From: Mactra quadrangularis
Lineage: Eukaryota > Mollusca > Bivalvia > Venerida > Mactridae
Length of the DNA: 64,000 nt
Reading direction: 5' to 3'
Assembly: GCA_025267735.1 (NCBI GenBank)
Contig: CM046311.1
Span: 28,129,399-28,193,398, forward strand
Shown here: piece after piece, positions 12,776 to 26,620 of the stretch
How the letters are laid out: every line of letters begins with the position of its first letter
How positions within the stretch are numbered: position 1 is the first letter of the stretch
Position numbers and translations under genes: made by a program
Notes under the pieces: generated by a model
Told to the model about the DNA's origin: nothing
What the model saw: the letters and a program-made list of their open reading frames with translations, nothing else
Database searches by the model: none

Positions 12776-13681
12776 TGTAAATGTAATCTTCCCACAAACT
12801 ACATAAGATATTTACTTCAATTGTACATTATAGTTTTCGCAGATCAAATATAACTGGCCGAAGGGGAGGATATGATGTGGTTCGATAATGACTTACATTA
12901 GAACTTATTTCCAATTGAGATAAATAAATGAATTATACACACAATTCAATACAAAATATTACTTACCACAAACAGAAACACCTTTATAAAACATTGACAT
13001 TTCACCTGTATTGAATATGCATATATACTTGGACTATATAAAAGTTTACTGCTGTATGTAATTAAGACTCGTTGACTTATTGTTAAAATAGTAGAGATAA
13101 GAGACCTTGAGATAAAACTTTAAGATAATCTGTGGAATAAGCACGGACTGATAAACTCTTTCATCAAAAGTCGTAAAATCAAAGATATTTAATATAGATA
13201 TAGATAGTTTATTTGATTCCATTTCATTTGCAAAATGCATGAGATCAATGGGAGCCGGACTACTATTCCCATGGACAACTGGTCCAATGGCATTTTTGAC
13301 AGGGGTGGACAATTGGCCATACAAAGGCACAAAATCAGTACTATCAAAGTGTTAAATAACTTGACTTTACCATTAATTTGGCCATATAATTATACATCCG
13401 ATCTTTTGAAATATTTTTTTAATAATCTGAATTGTATATTTTATTTCAAAGTACTCTAATCCAGGGTTTAAATCATTGATTGTCAAGTGTGTGCACCGTC
13501 TTTATTACACATACCTCAGGCGGTATACATGTATTTTACATGCATGGTCGCCAATTAAATTACCATAGTAACTAGCCCACGATGCCCAAATTTAATTATT
13601 CAGTTTACTTATGGAAGAAATCGGTGTTTTTTTTCTGGCAAGCTAACCAGGAAGAAAGTCATCGGACATTTTTTTGGATAT
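12776..13681. other. Intergenic, nothing recognised
   Basis: AT-rich. Overlapping short frames on both strands at 13.05-13.46 kb show no family resemblance. Confidence 0.5.
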
Positions 13682-13689
13682 CATTGGAA

Positions 13690-14884
13690 CACTGGCACTG
13701 GAGTCCCTACATTTGATACAATATTCATACTTTTAAATTAGAAAAAAATAATGTTGTTGAAAAAGGTCCATTTTAACTATCGCTTTTGAGTCATGCCACA
13801 GCTTATTATAATGTATATATCTATATGGTATTGAACCGTTTTTGGAGTGATCCACGGAAGAACTGATTTTTTTATATTTCGGAGTATTACTACACATAAA
13901 AACCGCTTCTGATTGAAAGCTGACACACATTTTTACAAAACTAGCAAGTATCAGCTTCATATCTTGTATACTTATCATAGAATTAAGCGTTATTTCAGTA
14001 ATTTCATTTTTCAGCGATTGAGAGACACTGCTAACTTCCGGTATGATTAACAGTTTTGTAACATACGTTCTGATTGGTCTAAAACTCCGCGAAACTTTTC
14101 CCGTAATCTGTCACCGTTATGCTGCGATTGACTAAATTACAAAAGGAAAATCAACAAATCGTATTCTATTGGTCTCTTTATTACACGGACATTTTATAAG
14201 TTACACAATTGATGTATTGACGGCCAAACTATTACGCGAGTGGAAAAGAAATTGCCTGTGTAATGTCTTCACGTTTAGATCTTGGTATTGTAAACACGGC
14301 ATTTCTGTCTTTTTATTTCTTCAAAATATATTTCAATGTCTTGCCATTGTCTGTTTGACCAAAAATTATTATGTCCACATGCAGTGGCCCTTAGTGCCAA
14401 AGCAGATTGATCAAAATTCAGCATGACGCTTTGTGGATGTTTGCACTGGCTTCGTTTCAATGACAGATTACGGGAAAAGTTTCGCGGAGTTTTAGACCAA
14501 TCAGAACGTATGTTACAAAACTGTTAATTATACCGGAAGTAAGCAGTGTCTCTCAATCGCTGAAAATGAATTTACTGAAATAACGCTTAATTCTATGATA
14601 ACTACATAATATATGAAGTTGATACTTTTTAATTTTGTAAAAACATATGTCAGCTATAAATTAGAACCGGTTTTTATACCCATTCATATTCCTAAATGTA
14701 AAAATTCAGTTCGACGGAGGATCACTGCATAAAAGGTTCAATACCATGTGTATATTATAATAAACCGTGGCACGGCTCAAAAGCTATAGTTAACATGTGT
14801 CGTTTTTTTCTATTTTTCTTCACTAATGTTTTTTTAAACATAAGTATGAATATCTTATCCGATATAGGGACTCAAGTGCCAGTG
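13690..14884 (-). mobile_element. hAT-like element with ~420-bp inverted repeats, copy 2
   Basis: Begins CACTGGCACTGGAG and ends CTCAAGTGCCAGTG; flanked by CATTGGAA on both sides (13682-13689, 14885-14892). The unique centre is the reverse complement of the centre of 6918-8112, with a few substitutions, and the length is again 1195 bp. The different 8-bp duplications show two separate insertions and not one inverted duplication. No transposase is visible. Confidence 0.8.
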
Positions 14885-14892
14885 CATTGGAA

Positions 14893-15685
14893 CAGTACAA
14901 AAAAATTCCTCCGTAAAATTACCAAATCAAGGAAAATCACGGTGCCTTATAATTATGCTATATGGCGTATTTTGTCGTTACCATCTGTCGGTATTAATAA
15001 TAAAAGTAGAATGGTATCATATATGGCGTTTTGTTTGTTTAATTTAATTATAATACGATAAATTCTATTGGTTATCCTTTTAGACCATGATGCCTATAAA
15101 AAAGCTGTTCATTGGATTGTTCACTGTCGTGAAGAAATTTAATGGGAAACAAAATTCATGAAAAATTTTCGCGAGTTTTGTCAGTCAGCTCGGCACTTGG
15201 ACAGTCGACATTATTGATTCGTTGTAAAAAAATTGATTTTGCCACTCCCATCCACCCATATTATCATTTATTTTTTGTTGCTTTGCTTATACTATTTACT
15301 TAATAGTATGAATTTTGTTCAATTAGAACAGTGGTTGATTGCTTGCCATGTTTTATAGTTTGCTTTACTTAATGTTGTTTCTGTATTGTGTCCGATGTCG
15401 ATATGTGAGGCGTGTAAATTCTTGAATATCAAGGTCCCTTAAGTTTTGTAGTTGAACAATTTATTTATTTATCTATTGGGTTTGACTATTAATTATTTCT
15501 AGAATAATATTTTTTATTATTTTCTGGAATTTCGTTCATGCTATTTATATATTGTACATGTTATTTGAATTAAGTGTCGAACACCAAATACATACATAAT
15601 TTATATCTCTATAACAAACTTGGTTTTTCGTTGTTTTTGTTTGTTTATTAAAGTCGAGTAGAATAATTTTGGGCTCGTCTACTTA
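14893..15685. other. AT-rich intergenic
   Basis: No gene or repeat that I can support. Confidence 0.5.
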
Positions 15686-16067
15686 ATGGTGATCCAAATA
15701 AATCCAAACAAATACATGCTCAGTGAATCAGAAGAATTTAAATGGATTTCTGAAGTCAAAAATATTCTTTACTCAGACGGTAAAAAACGCATGGCATTTT
15801 CAAAAATTCACCCCTGTATCAAAAACATTATTGATCAATTTTTAAACTTTCGGCGATTTCACCGAAAGGCTTAAGTTATACCACAAATCGAAAACTATCA
15901 ACGAAATGTCTGACCAGTTTAACCTGCGGAGTGATACCGTTTTGTACACAAACGGTCTCACTGTCCTTTGTACGGAGCCGCTAAGCATTATGGGTAAAAC
16001 TGTGTACTTACCTGAAAACACGTGGCAATATTTACATTCTAATAAGTTCCTCGTTCAAGTGTACTGA
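15686..16067 (+). pseudogene. Unrecognised two-frame ORF relic, paralogue of 113-360
   Basis: One frame (15686-15874, 62 codons) starts at an ATG-like position and contains ESEEFKWISEVKNILYSDG. A second frame (15846-16067) overlaps its end, shifted by one frame, and runs 73 codons to a TGA. Both look coding in composition, so a single gene with a frameshift is likely. The second frame contains LYTNGLTVLCTE and GKTVYLPENTWQ and matches the copy at the left end of the window in its last ~45 codons and in the following ~80 bases. I do not recognise the protein; no catalytic motif or membrane segment is evident. It may be a decayed host gene duplicate or an unclassified mobile-element protein. 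It is followed by a palindromic TACATATGTATA run near 16.16 kb. Confidence 0.4.
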
Positions 16068-16638
16068 ACAAATGAAGAATGTTTTTTTTTGTCTACTCAA
16101 ATAAATAACTATCCAACCAACTATGCACATTAAATTAAACTTTATAACCGATGTACATATATATACATATGTATATATTCACATCGGAAAGACAACTCAA
16201 AATCAAAATACTAGCGGCAACCATTGTTTTTGTGACCCACGCAGCTATATTCACTGCGGGACAGACGTACGGAATTGTTGCAGCGCCTTTCAATATGGGT
16301 AGAAAATGCATAATTTTAAATTCATTTTTCATCACTTTCCCCTCATTTTTTTAATTCAACTTTTTTGTGTGTCTTATTGTATTGATAATCTTTCGCACTG
16401 TATATAGATATTTTCTGTTGCAATTTTGTCTAGGTCAAAAGTTAAATAGAATGGACTATTAGGGCAGATATGGTCCTAAACTACTTAGCATTCATGTGAA
16501 ATCTATACAACTATGTACAAGAAAATATTAATGCAAAGCTTCAAAGAGCGCACAATAATAACATGAAACTATACCGCTTAAGCCTGTGATTCTCTATAAG
16601 TGAGAATTGTCATAAATGATTCATTTTGTTTATGATTG

Positions 16639-17165
16639 TAGCGCCGTTAAACGTCGCAACGCCGCTAAACGTCGCAATTGACGTTAAACGTCGCAACACT
16701 AACGCTAAATGTCGCAACCGCCGCTAAACGTCGCAATCGCCCTGTCGTTAAACGTCGCAACGCTGACGGTAAGCGTCGCAAAAAATCGAATGCCGTTAAA
16801 AGTCGCAACCTTGCCGCTAAACGTCGCACTTAGTAGGAAGGAATAGTGTCGAGCTTAATCAACACACAAATATTACATAGGACAAATATGACTTCAAAGC
16901 AGCCACTCTTAGACTCATAGCAACCATCAACATATCCTTAGCAATCACCCCTTGGTCCATAGCAACAACTCTTACACCTTATGCCAATCGCCTTAAGGCC
17001 AAACGTATCCACTATACTGTCCATAGCAACCGATTTGTGTTCCATAGCAACCGTTATTGCACCTTTAATATCCATTTAAATATCAAATGGAATAACTCTC
17101 GCGGCCATAAACTTTATCTCAGTCTCTATTTTGATCATCTTTGGATCAACTTTCAAACTTGGTAA
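16639..17165 (+). mobile_element. 'AAACGTCGC' tandem-repeat element, copy 1
   Basis: Starts TGTAGCGCCGTTAAACG, continues as about ten degenerate 17-25-base units built on CCGYTAAACGTCGCAA to about 16830, then a non-tandem body (TTAGTAGGAAGG...TTTCAAACTTGGT). The same order recurs at 53578-55604 and, inverted, at 61085-61652. This copy lacks the last ~45 bases (GCAAGCGCTATAGAGACC) seen in the other two. The body carries several CCATAGCAACC motifs. Non-autonomous elements with internal minisatellites (pearl-like) are known in bivalves; the assignment here is inference. Confidence 0.75.
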
Positions 17166-17242
17166 TTTTTTGTTTGTAAAAAGCAGGGGCCATAAATCGT
17201 GTGTCAAAAATTGTAGACCCTAAATTCTGTATTTTTCTTTAT

Positions 17243-17612
17243 TAGCTCACCTGAGCTAGCTCAGGGTGAGCTTTAAGGATCGTTGGACGTCCGGCGTCCA
17301 TCGTTTGTCGCCCGTCTGACTACTGTTTGCAAACATTCTAGTGAATACCTTTTTTTACCCCAATTATCATCAAACTTTGTGAGGATGATTGTCTACGTAT
17401 TTCATCGGATGAGTTCGAACATGGGTCATCTGCGTAGAAAAACTAGGTCACCGGAGGTTGAAATAGAAACATATTGTTAACAGTTTTGTGGCTATATTTT
17501 TATACAAATACCATGGAAATTGGTTGAAAATTTTTATTTACTCTGATTATGTATCATTATTTCGGTGGTACCCCGGTTAGCGATAAAGGGCCATAACGAC
17601 CCTCTTGTTTAA
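17243..17612 (+). mobile_element. Bivalve-type dispersed element
   Basis: Begins TTAGCTCACCTGAGCTAGCT with CAGGGTGAGCTTT and ends GGGCCATAACGACCCTCTTG. Inside are GTCCGGCGTCCATCGTTTGT, AACTAGGTCACC and GAAATTGGTTGAAAA. I know this pattern from many interspersed copies in bivalve genomes. It is non-coding; a 65-codon frame inside is incidental. The mechanism of spread is not shown here. Confidence 0.6.
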
Positions 17613-17819
17613 TTTATGCTTAGCTTTCCTCAGCTACTTGAAATGATTCTGTTGTAAGAGAGTGGTAACTATTAAGTAATGACTATTCATAATCGACTGA
17701 CTTTAATTGGAATGCTATTTGATTTTAGTCATTAGCCGATCAAATCTCACCAACGTGTTGATAGAAATCTCGGAAATAAAAATATAGTAGACTTTGAAAG
17801 TATTTTTATATATACACGA

Positions 17820-18030
17820 TGTAGGGCTGCTAAACGTCGCAACGCTACTAAACGTCTCAACCTTGACACTAAACGTCGCAACCTTGACACTAAACGTCGC
17901 AACGCTACAAAACGTCGCAACCTTGACACTAAACGTCGCAACGCTACAAAACGTCGCAACCTTGACACTAAACGTCGCAACGCTACTAAACGTCGCAACC
18001 TTGACACTAAACGTCGCGTTTAGTAGTAAG
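17820..18030 (+). repeat. 'AAACGTCGC' minisatellite
   Basis: About eleven units alternate between AAACGTCGCAACCTTGACACT (21 bases) and AAACGTCGCAACGCTACA (18 bases), a 39-base dimer. It ends GTCGCGTTTAGTAGTAAGG, close to the array/body junction of the longer element (CTTAGTAGGAAGG), so it is probably an array-only relative. The frames reading through it (VATFSVKVATF-like) are repeat artefacts. Confidence 0.85.
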
Positions 18031-19519
18031 GTGTAAGCCACGGAAGTCAAGATGTAATAGCTATACTACAGTTATAAGGCACGATTAGAAGGCTAATGAA
18101 AATAGCTTGGCAAAATCCGCGTAGTCCACTTAATCGGACCTACTTATTTGCATACGGAACACCTCGACTTTTCATGAATGAATAATCTGGGAATGATTGT
18201 TGGGGGTCTATCCTGGCGACAAGGGTTGTTACTACCTACGCGAGGAGAAGCACAGGCGAAGCATGTAACGACCATGAAAAAAGTTCTTATAGTATACACA
18301 CAGATCTTTGTCAAAACATTTTCTATGTTATATATTTAACTAAATATTGTTTATTCGTGGATTTGTTTACTTCAACTCCGGTCAAAGCATTTTGTTTGGG
18401 AATGTGACGAAAAGGTAGTTCCAAGATGGCGTCTCAATATGTCCGAGGTTATTCGTAGCGAATGGCCGAGGAGTTCCGGGTGACTTATTTGAAGAGTATG
18501 CAAGGGGAAATATCTGACTAATGTCACTTACAATACACTCAGGGTCTACAGTCACGTGATCTATAAAAACAACTATTAAAGTACACAAATTTGTTTTCAC
18601 CGATTTCTCTTTCCAGACAAAAAAGTGAAATCACAAAGCGCATAAAATAACTGCATGTTAAACTTTTCCTTCTCGAAAAATCACAATCGGTCCTGTACGG
18701 TTTGATCGTGAGTGAGATATAAATTGCACAAATATTGAATCGAGCGATAAACTAGTCATGCGCAAATATATTGTGCCGTGAAATTAGAGAAAACAAATAC
18801 AACTGTCATTCTAATACTTGTATATATGCATTTTGGAACTATGGAACGTTGTAATTAATTATATGCACTTTATTAATCTTTCTTATCTTGATTTCTTTAT
18901 CTTGACGAATTCAAAAGCTTGTTTAAATGCTCACAATTACGTGATTATATGCCCTAGTTCAATATACATGCGCCTTATTTCTCTGGGAAGGTTTTTATTA
19001 GAAACCAGACCATTTAATATTCCTTTACGCTACATTTTGCTTCATTACGCCACATTTACTATGGGACGCCGATGTTGTGCGTTAAACATAAGTCACTTGG
19101 TACTTCTAGCATCACGTGATCTATGTGATGGCGATGTAGTCTCGACATTACTTATTGTAAGGAGTGTGTGCTTCACATAATGATGAAAGCATTAGTTCAT
19201 AATGATACGGGGTTCTGGAATACTCAATCATAACATACCCATAACATTGAAATAGGAACTCAAAATGATAACAGGACCAAATGTTATAATACTTGATCGA
19301 GAGCTCCCTACTCAAAGAACAATCCAGTTCCTAATAAGTAAGCATCTTAGAAACCCCGAATAAATATGTATTGCATTATTCAATTATGCCAATCATATCA
19401 TAGAGACATGCATGAGTACTCTACACATGTTACAAAAAATGAGCTCTTGAGCATGGAGTCCATTGTCAAGTTTTATAGCATCGATCCCGGATCAAGTGGA
19501 TTCCGACTTCGCGGTATGT
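18031..19519. other. Intergenic with small repeat scraps
   Basis: 18.48-18.53 kb (TTATTTGAAGAGTATGCAAG, then GGGGAAATATCTGACTAA) matches the end of the repeat at 19.82-19.88 kb. No gene seen; the 120-codon frame at 18818-19180 has no recognisable content. Confidence 0.4.
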
Positions 19520-19880
19520 TCATAATTAGGGACTTTAGTCAGTTATCTTTCTCTGATAAAACCTGAAGCTATCCAGTTGGTAAGTATGTCCTATCAGTTG
19601 GAATCCTTGGATTTTATCATTGAAGTCCTATGTAAGGATAATAAAATACTTCATCTAATATCTTTCTTGTTAATAAAGATATTAACAGAAGTGATGAATT
19701 CAGATAGTTCTTTACCTTAAAAATATTTAGCTTGAATTTCAAACAAATAAAATGATTTCCAAAAAGTTATTAAAGACTAATTTTGGCAAATTTGCATTGA
19801 ACAGTAAGGATAAACTCCGAGTAATCCAACTAATTGGACCTACCTATTTGAAGAGTATACAAGGGGAAATATCTGACTAA
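19520..19880 (+). repeat. Dispersed repeat, copy A (pair with 43.5 kb)
   Basis: Shares TAGTCAGTTATC, TCCTATCAGTTGGAA, TTTATCATTGAAGTCCT, GTAAGGATAATAAAATA and, further on, GAGTAATCCAACTAATTGGA in the same order with 43495-43815. Ends are not sharply defined and no duplication of flanks was found. Confidence 0.6.
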
Positions 19881-20234
19881 AGTACCTTATTCTCCCATCC
19901 ATTCCTGTATTAAATGTTGCTATTTACCTGGTATAGATCTTCAATGTTTTCAAGCAAATCTGTAGCGTGGTCTAGTGGTTACATATAATTGCCAGAGAAA
20001 AACTAAAATAATTTGTTTGAAAGCAATATGCCCAAGAGTTGATGTAAATTAATCCACTAAATAAAGATTAATCAACATGATGGCTGTGCAGACATATAGA
20101 TTAGATAGTTAGCCCAACAACATAATTGTAGATCTGTACCAGGCCTATATCAACAATTATAGTTCGTAAAAATAACATTACGTGTTTGTATAAACATTAA
20201 AATAAACCAATCCATTCCAAAGGTAGGAAATAAT
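19881..20234. other. Intergenic with a tRNA A-box-like scrap
   Basis: GCGTGGTCTAGTGGTTA at about 19967 looks like a tRNA A box but no B box follows at the right distance. Probably a SINE fragment. Confidence 0.3.
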
Positions 20235-20345
20235 TTAAAATAAAAGTTGTATAGATCATTTTAACAAAATTAGTGTGGTTGATAAACCACCACTCAATAA
20301 TGCTTGTCATTGACGGAATCTTTTCCATTACACCAACAAAACACT
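20235..20345 (-). repeat. Dispersed repeat, copy 2 of 2
   Basis: Reverse complement of the family at 12163-12280; see the shared phrases there. Confidence 0.55.
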
Positions 20346-21657
20346 CGTAAAACATATTAAATTCAATACTAAATAATATTTTATTGTCATGGATTAGTTC
20401 ATTGTATTGTTTACATACACATTGTTATGTTTTTAGTACGAACTGTATACTAGTAGGGTTATTGATAGATACATGTATTTACTGTAACATCTTCAAGTCA
20501 ATGTACAAGGCGAGAGTTTTAGCTCTTTTTGCGCTTTTTTTCATCGGATTTGACAATATTTCAAACGATTTGTCGTACAGACTAAATAAAAACTTATAGC
20601 ATGAATAAATTTTAACTTTTCACATCGGTTACTTCCCTCGTTGTTCATCCTTAAAAAAAGGGGGGGCAACCGCTGAGATATTTTAAGTAAAGGTATAGGT
20701 ACGCTGAGTAAAATTCTATTGTTAAGTTTCATTCAACTGTCAGTAGTGCATACATTAACCTCCCTGATTTAAATAGATGAGCAAAGAAGAACTGCACTAA
20801 GTATTTAAAGTCATAAGGAAAAACATGCGCCACTGGCAGTTGAATTAAATTTAACAATTACACCTACTAAATGTTGGGATCCACCTTTGAATATTATTTT
20901 TAGAGTACCCAGTCCTATGAGAATATTTAGGGAAACAAGTCATCGCTTAGTACAATAAGCTGAACATGATACAGTAAAATATCTACCTAGGTAGAAAAAA
21001 ACAAACACTTTGAAAGCACACCTTGTCATAGAGCATTTCATGCCCTGGTGTGCTTAAAGACCATGCAGTTGTAGTTTAATAGATATAAAATACATAAATA
21101 TCATTCTGATCTTGTAGTCGTATGTATATGTTCATAAATAATGTCTGTGACTGTTGTTTTGTTCCTTCATTTGAATAAATACACTGACATTTTCTATCAA
21201 GCTTGCTTCACTACGAAGATCTTACTGTTAATAGATCTGCAGAAAAATAAAAATATACATTAACTACCATTAGGTTAAAGCACAATGTACTCGTATAAAG
21301 GAAGAATTCCCATAACGTGGATCTTAATTAGAAACTACACTAAAACCAAGAAAACCGTATTATTTGAAAAAAGGAAACATAATTTAACATCGAATTCACT
21401 ATACTCACAATATATTTTTGTTTTATTCAACATTAAAGCATATCGCCAGCACGTATGGAAGGTTACAGATTTACAATTGTGCTCATATGAAACATATAAA
21501 AAAATCAAATTCATTTTATCTATCAGTTATTCATTGTAAGAGATAATATTTCATTATACCAGTTATTCGTTATGAAAGTGAATTTCGTTTCTGCACCACA
21601 TGAACTAAATTAGGGTTGAATGTCCAAGTTTTGAATCAAGTAGTTAAATGTTCTAGC
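20346..21657. other. AT-rich intergenic
   Basis: No gene or repeat recognised. Confidence 0.5.
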
Positions 21658-21667
21658 AACTGTGATT

Positions 21668-21889
21668 TTTTTTCTTTTTTTTAACGTCGCATTCAACATA
21701 TATATATAGGTTATATACACGACGGCCAGCTCTTCCTACTATAGGTTTCCTGGACATTTTTTTCTATCACCAGTACTAACTTACCCTACCACGAGGCCGA
21801 CAGAGTATGACCTGCCGCGACCGGGTTTCGAACCCGCGATCTCCGGATTCGAATTCAGACATGCTAACCACTACGCCACGGCCGCGGCT
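21668..21889 (-). mobile_element. tRNA-derived SINE with 10-bp TSD
   Basis: Flanked by AACTGTGATT on both sides (21658-21667, 21890-21899). On the minus strand it starts at AGCCGCGGCCG. It has an A box (TGGCGTAGTGGTTA), a B box (GGGTTCGAAACC) and a pairable acceptor stem (CCGCGGC with GTCGCGG), then a body (CGGCCTCGTGGTAGGGTAAG, AGTACTGGTGATAGA, TGTCCAGGAAACCTA) and an A-rich tail. The body matches the SINE at 53.2 kb, but the tRNA head differs. The good duplication and preserved stem indicate a fairly young copy. It is not a functional tRNA gene: the anticodon arm does not fold as expected. Confidence 0.9.
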
Positions 21890-21899
21890 AACTGTGATT

Positions 21900-24091
21900 C
21901 AATACGTCATGTATTATCAAAAGTAATGATAAAATTGGTGTTCAATTTAAAAGATAATACTAAGTCAAATGTACATGTTTACAAACTATGACTTTCTTTC
22001 CATTATAGCACCGATGTAATGATACCGTAAACGCTTACATTAGAAAATGAAATTTGGAAGTCGTGATTCAAAATCTGTATTTTCATAAGTGGTAATAAAA
22101 TGTGTCCATTTCTTTAAAAGCTTGTAAAAGTTATATAGCTAATGAATTGGTTGAAATGCTTAAACTTATGTTGAACAGAAGAAGAGTAAATTACATGTAA
22201 TATGATACATTTAATATCCAAATTACTTGGTATTGTAATAATATAAGTATTTGATACTACTTTATTTGGATTTAATCAATACTTTATTTGGTCATTTACT
22301 ACTGTTATAATGTCACCTGACATGCTTATTATTTAAATACAGCACAATGAGACGACAACCTCTATATATGGTAAAACATCACGATCATGGAAAGATATAA
22401 CCTGTCGCATAGCCTGATTCGACAAAAATAGCTATATGCTTTCATAAAATTGTTTGCTTTTTAGATATTGTTTGTTGTATTCAATTGTCTATGCATAAAT
22501 AATAGCCATACATCAAGACATTTCATTTCTTAGTAGGCCTACCACTTCTGCATGGCGATTTTCCCGATTTTTGATCGAAGAACTAAACAGCTATTATTAC
22601 ATTTTAGTTCGAGTTACACTATAATGAAAAACTTCAATTTAACATAAAAATATTACAAGATTAAATATTTACCTTATCAAGATCCTGATCATCTTAAGTT
22701 GATTCGTGTTGAATAAATTGTGCGATGATTACTACATTCTGTTGTTGGGTGTAATTTAAACATTCTACAAAAACATAAAACAAAAGTTTAGTTTACATAA
22801 ATGAAAGTAAGACAATTTGATAAGTTGCTTTGAAAGTTTACATCTTGATCAATGACCTGATCAATCAGAAAGTTTGTGTTGAGCATTAAAACCTCAGAGG
22901 TCATATTCACAAAAATCTCATGAAAAATATTTTAAGTCAATTTCAAAAATTTACATTCAAAGCCTAAAAGATATGATATCATATAATGATATGTTTTTCA
23001 GAAAGTGTTCATTTTCCTACAAAATTGAAGAATATCATAAATTGGTTTGACAATGCATGAAGGTATAATGAATGTTTCCTGCTTTTAACTTAATGATTTT
23101 TATCGTAAGCTATTTTTTGTGTGAAAATAACCACTGATTTTTATTTGCTAAATCCTCTCACTGAAAAATGATGTAGCATAAGTAACCCAACATGTTATCT
23201 GAGAATGAATGCTGTTCCTTAAAAGGAAGAAAATTTAGTACTGGTGCATCCTTTAGGAACGATAGATTAATAGGTAATCTATCCTGCTCACACGTTCCTG
23301 ACTAAATCAAACCAAACGCATGGGTGTCTCTAGCATGCTATATCTTATTGTACGCGTCTCTAGCAACCTAGATTGTATTGTAGACATGTAAGTAACAGCT
23401 GTAGGTATTGATTCGGGTCTGATATGACAAATCCAAATTTAGGTTCTTCAAGAACTCATTTTTCTAAGTTATGATAGTGCATAAACTCACACGCTTCAAA
23501 ATATTGATGCTTTCTTATTTTTGGATAGGGCGTAAATTTACGCACTTCTGATATGTTTTTTATTCGGTAAATGCAGACGTCTCTTCAGAAGAGTTGGTAA
23601 AGTGACGAATAGACAACTGTCGCTGTATGTATACATCGAGTTTGAGCTAAAGAGGGAACGTGCTTCTAATGATTTGGGTATGTCAGCAGTTCCTGAATTT
23701 TGTTAAAATCAGTACAAATTCTAATCATCTAATAAGCAAATTTGCCAAACACACGTGACACTAGGAAAATTTACAGAATAGATTTTATCAAATCAACAAG
23801 TGATTATGCTTCCTTGAAATTCTGACTATAATATTATACTATCAAAATAATTGAGGAATAATTCCAATAAACTTACCGCTAGAACGTATATCCAAAGGTC
23901 AGTTTTCCATTTAATCGTAGAATTAACTCAACATGGAACAAATTCAGGCACCTTTAACCCATCTTCATCCAAAGACACCAGTACATACCTAGAATATATA
24001 ACATACAAGGATTAGAGTTGTGTGACATGTGACCAAAATCATTCAAAATGGCAGATTTTCCCCTCGTTTTTATGAAGCCATATAAGGAAAT
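21900..24091. other. AT-rich intergenic
   Basis: No gene or repeat recognised apart from short A/T runs. Confidence 0.5.
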
Positions 24092-25588
<1,497 letters not shown>

Positions 25589-26195
25589 AATATGTTTATT
25601 AAAATAAATACTTTAAGTAGTAATTAGTCACAATTATCTGTTCATATAAACCGATTCTATGCATAGTTAATACCTTTTTCAAAAACAAAAATGTTATTAC
25701 ATTTACATTCTGAACGATAATATAGCAACAATATCATAAAAGTATTAAAAATATAAAGTCATGTTCTATTAAATCAACAACCAAACCATGTAACATGTAG
25801 ATTTGTACCAATTGACAATCTCTGTCTACAGTAAAGATCCTTACAAAATATTGGGTTTTATAATAAAAGTTTAGTATTTTATAAAAAGGACATTAATAAT
25901 CAAAATAACACGTGTAAATGAAATGTACAAAGTACCTTTCACATCCATGTACATAACAACACAGTTCATTATACAGTCATTATTCATACAATCATTCCAT
26001 TAGCCAAAAAGGTTTCAAAAATCCATTTGAAGTTTTCTTTTCCAAATTTGATTTAAACGTATACATGTAAATAGCTCCTTAGTTTGACTTAGCTCTATTT
26101 TCTCTATGTCCAATATTTTGCATGTCATAACATGCTTGTTAGGTATATGGTACTTTAGACCTTTTAAGACCTTCAGTGAATGGTGCTTCTTAATT
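25589..26195. other. AT-rich intergenic
   Basis: No feature recognised. Confidence 0.5.
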
Positions 26196-26620
26196 GTTGC
26201 TATCTAGCTATCCTCCCATAAAATGGACCCTTCACCAGATTGTTCAGAATCATATTGGAGTGCATTGAATAATTCCGATCTAGCTATCCTCCCAAAAACG
26301 GGCCCTTCACTAGTTTACTCAGAATTATATTAAAGTACATTGAATAATTCCGATCTAGCTATCCTCCCATAAATGGGCCCTTCTCTAGATTGCTCAGAAT
26401 TATTACCGATCTAGATATCCTCCCATAAAGTGGGCCCTTCTCTAGATTGCTAGGATTTATGTCTTGTTTCAATGTATAATTCCGATCTAGCTATCCTCCC
26501 ATAAATGGGTCCTTCACTAGATTTCTCAGAATTATACTTCAATGCAAGGAATACTTCCAATCTAGTTATCATCCCATAAAATGGGCCCTTCACTAGATTG
26601 CTCAGAAGTATTAATATTTC
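26196..26620. repeat. ~75-bp tandem repeat, six copies
   Basis: The phrase CTAGCTATCCTCCCATAAA (with variants) starts at 26204, 26280, 26354, 26411, 26487 and 26562, spacings 76, 74, 57, 76, 75. Each unit continues TGGGCCCTTCACTAGATTGC then TCAGAATTAT. The fourth interval is a shortened unit. Confidence 0.9.

Noticed and set aside
17715..18050. Overlapping frames with VATFSVKVATF-like or LRRLVALRRL-like repeats
   Set aside because: Direct products of the 39-base dimer minisatellite in several frames.
21790..21889. A tRNA gene
   Set aside because: A and B boxes and an acceptor stem are present, but the anticodon arm does not fold and a SINE body with target duplications follows.
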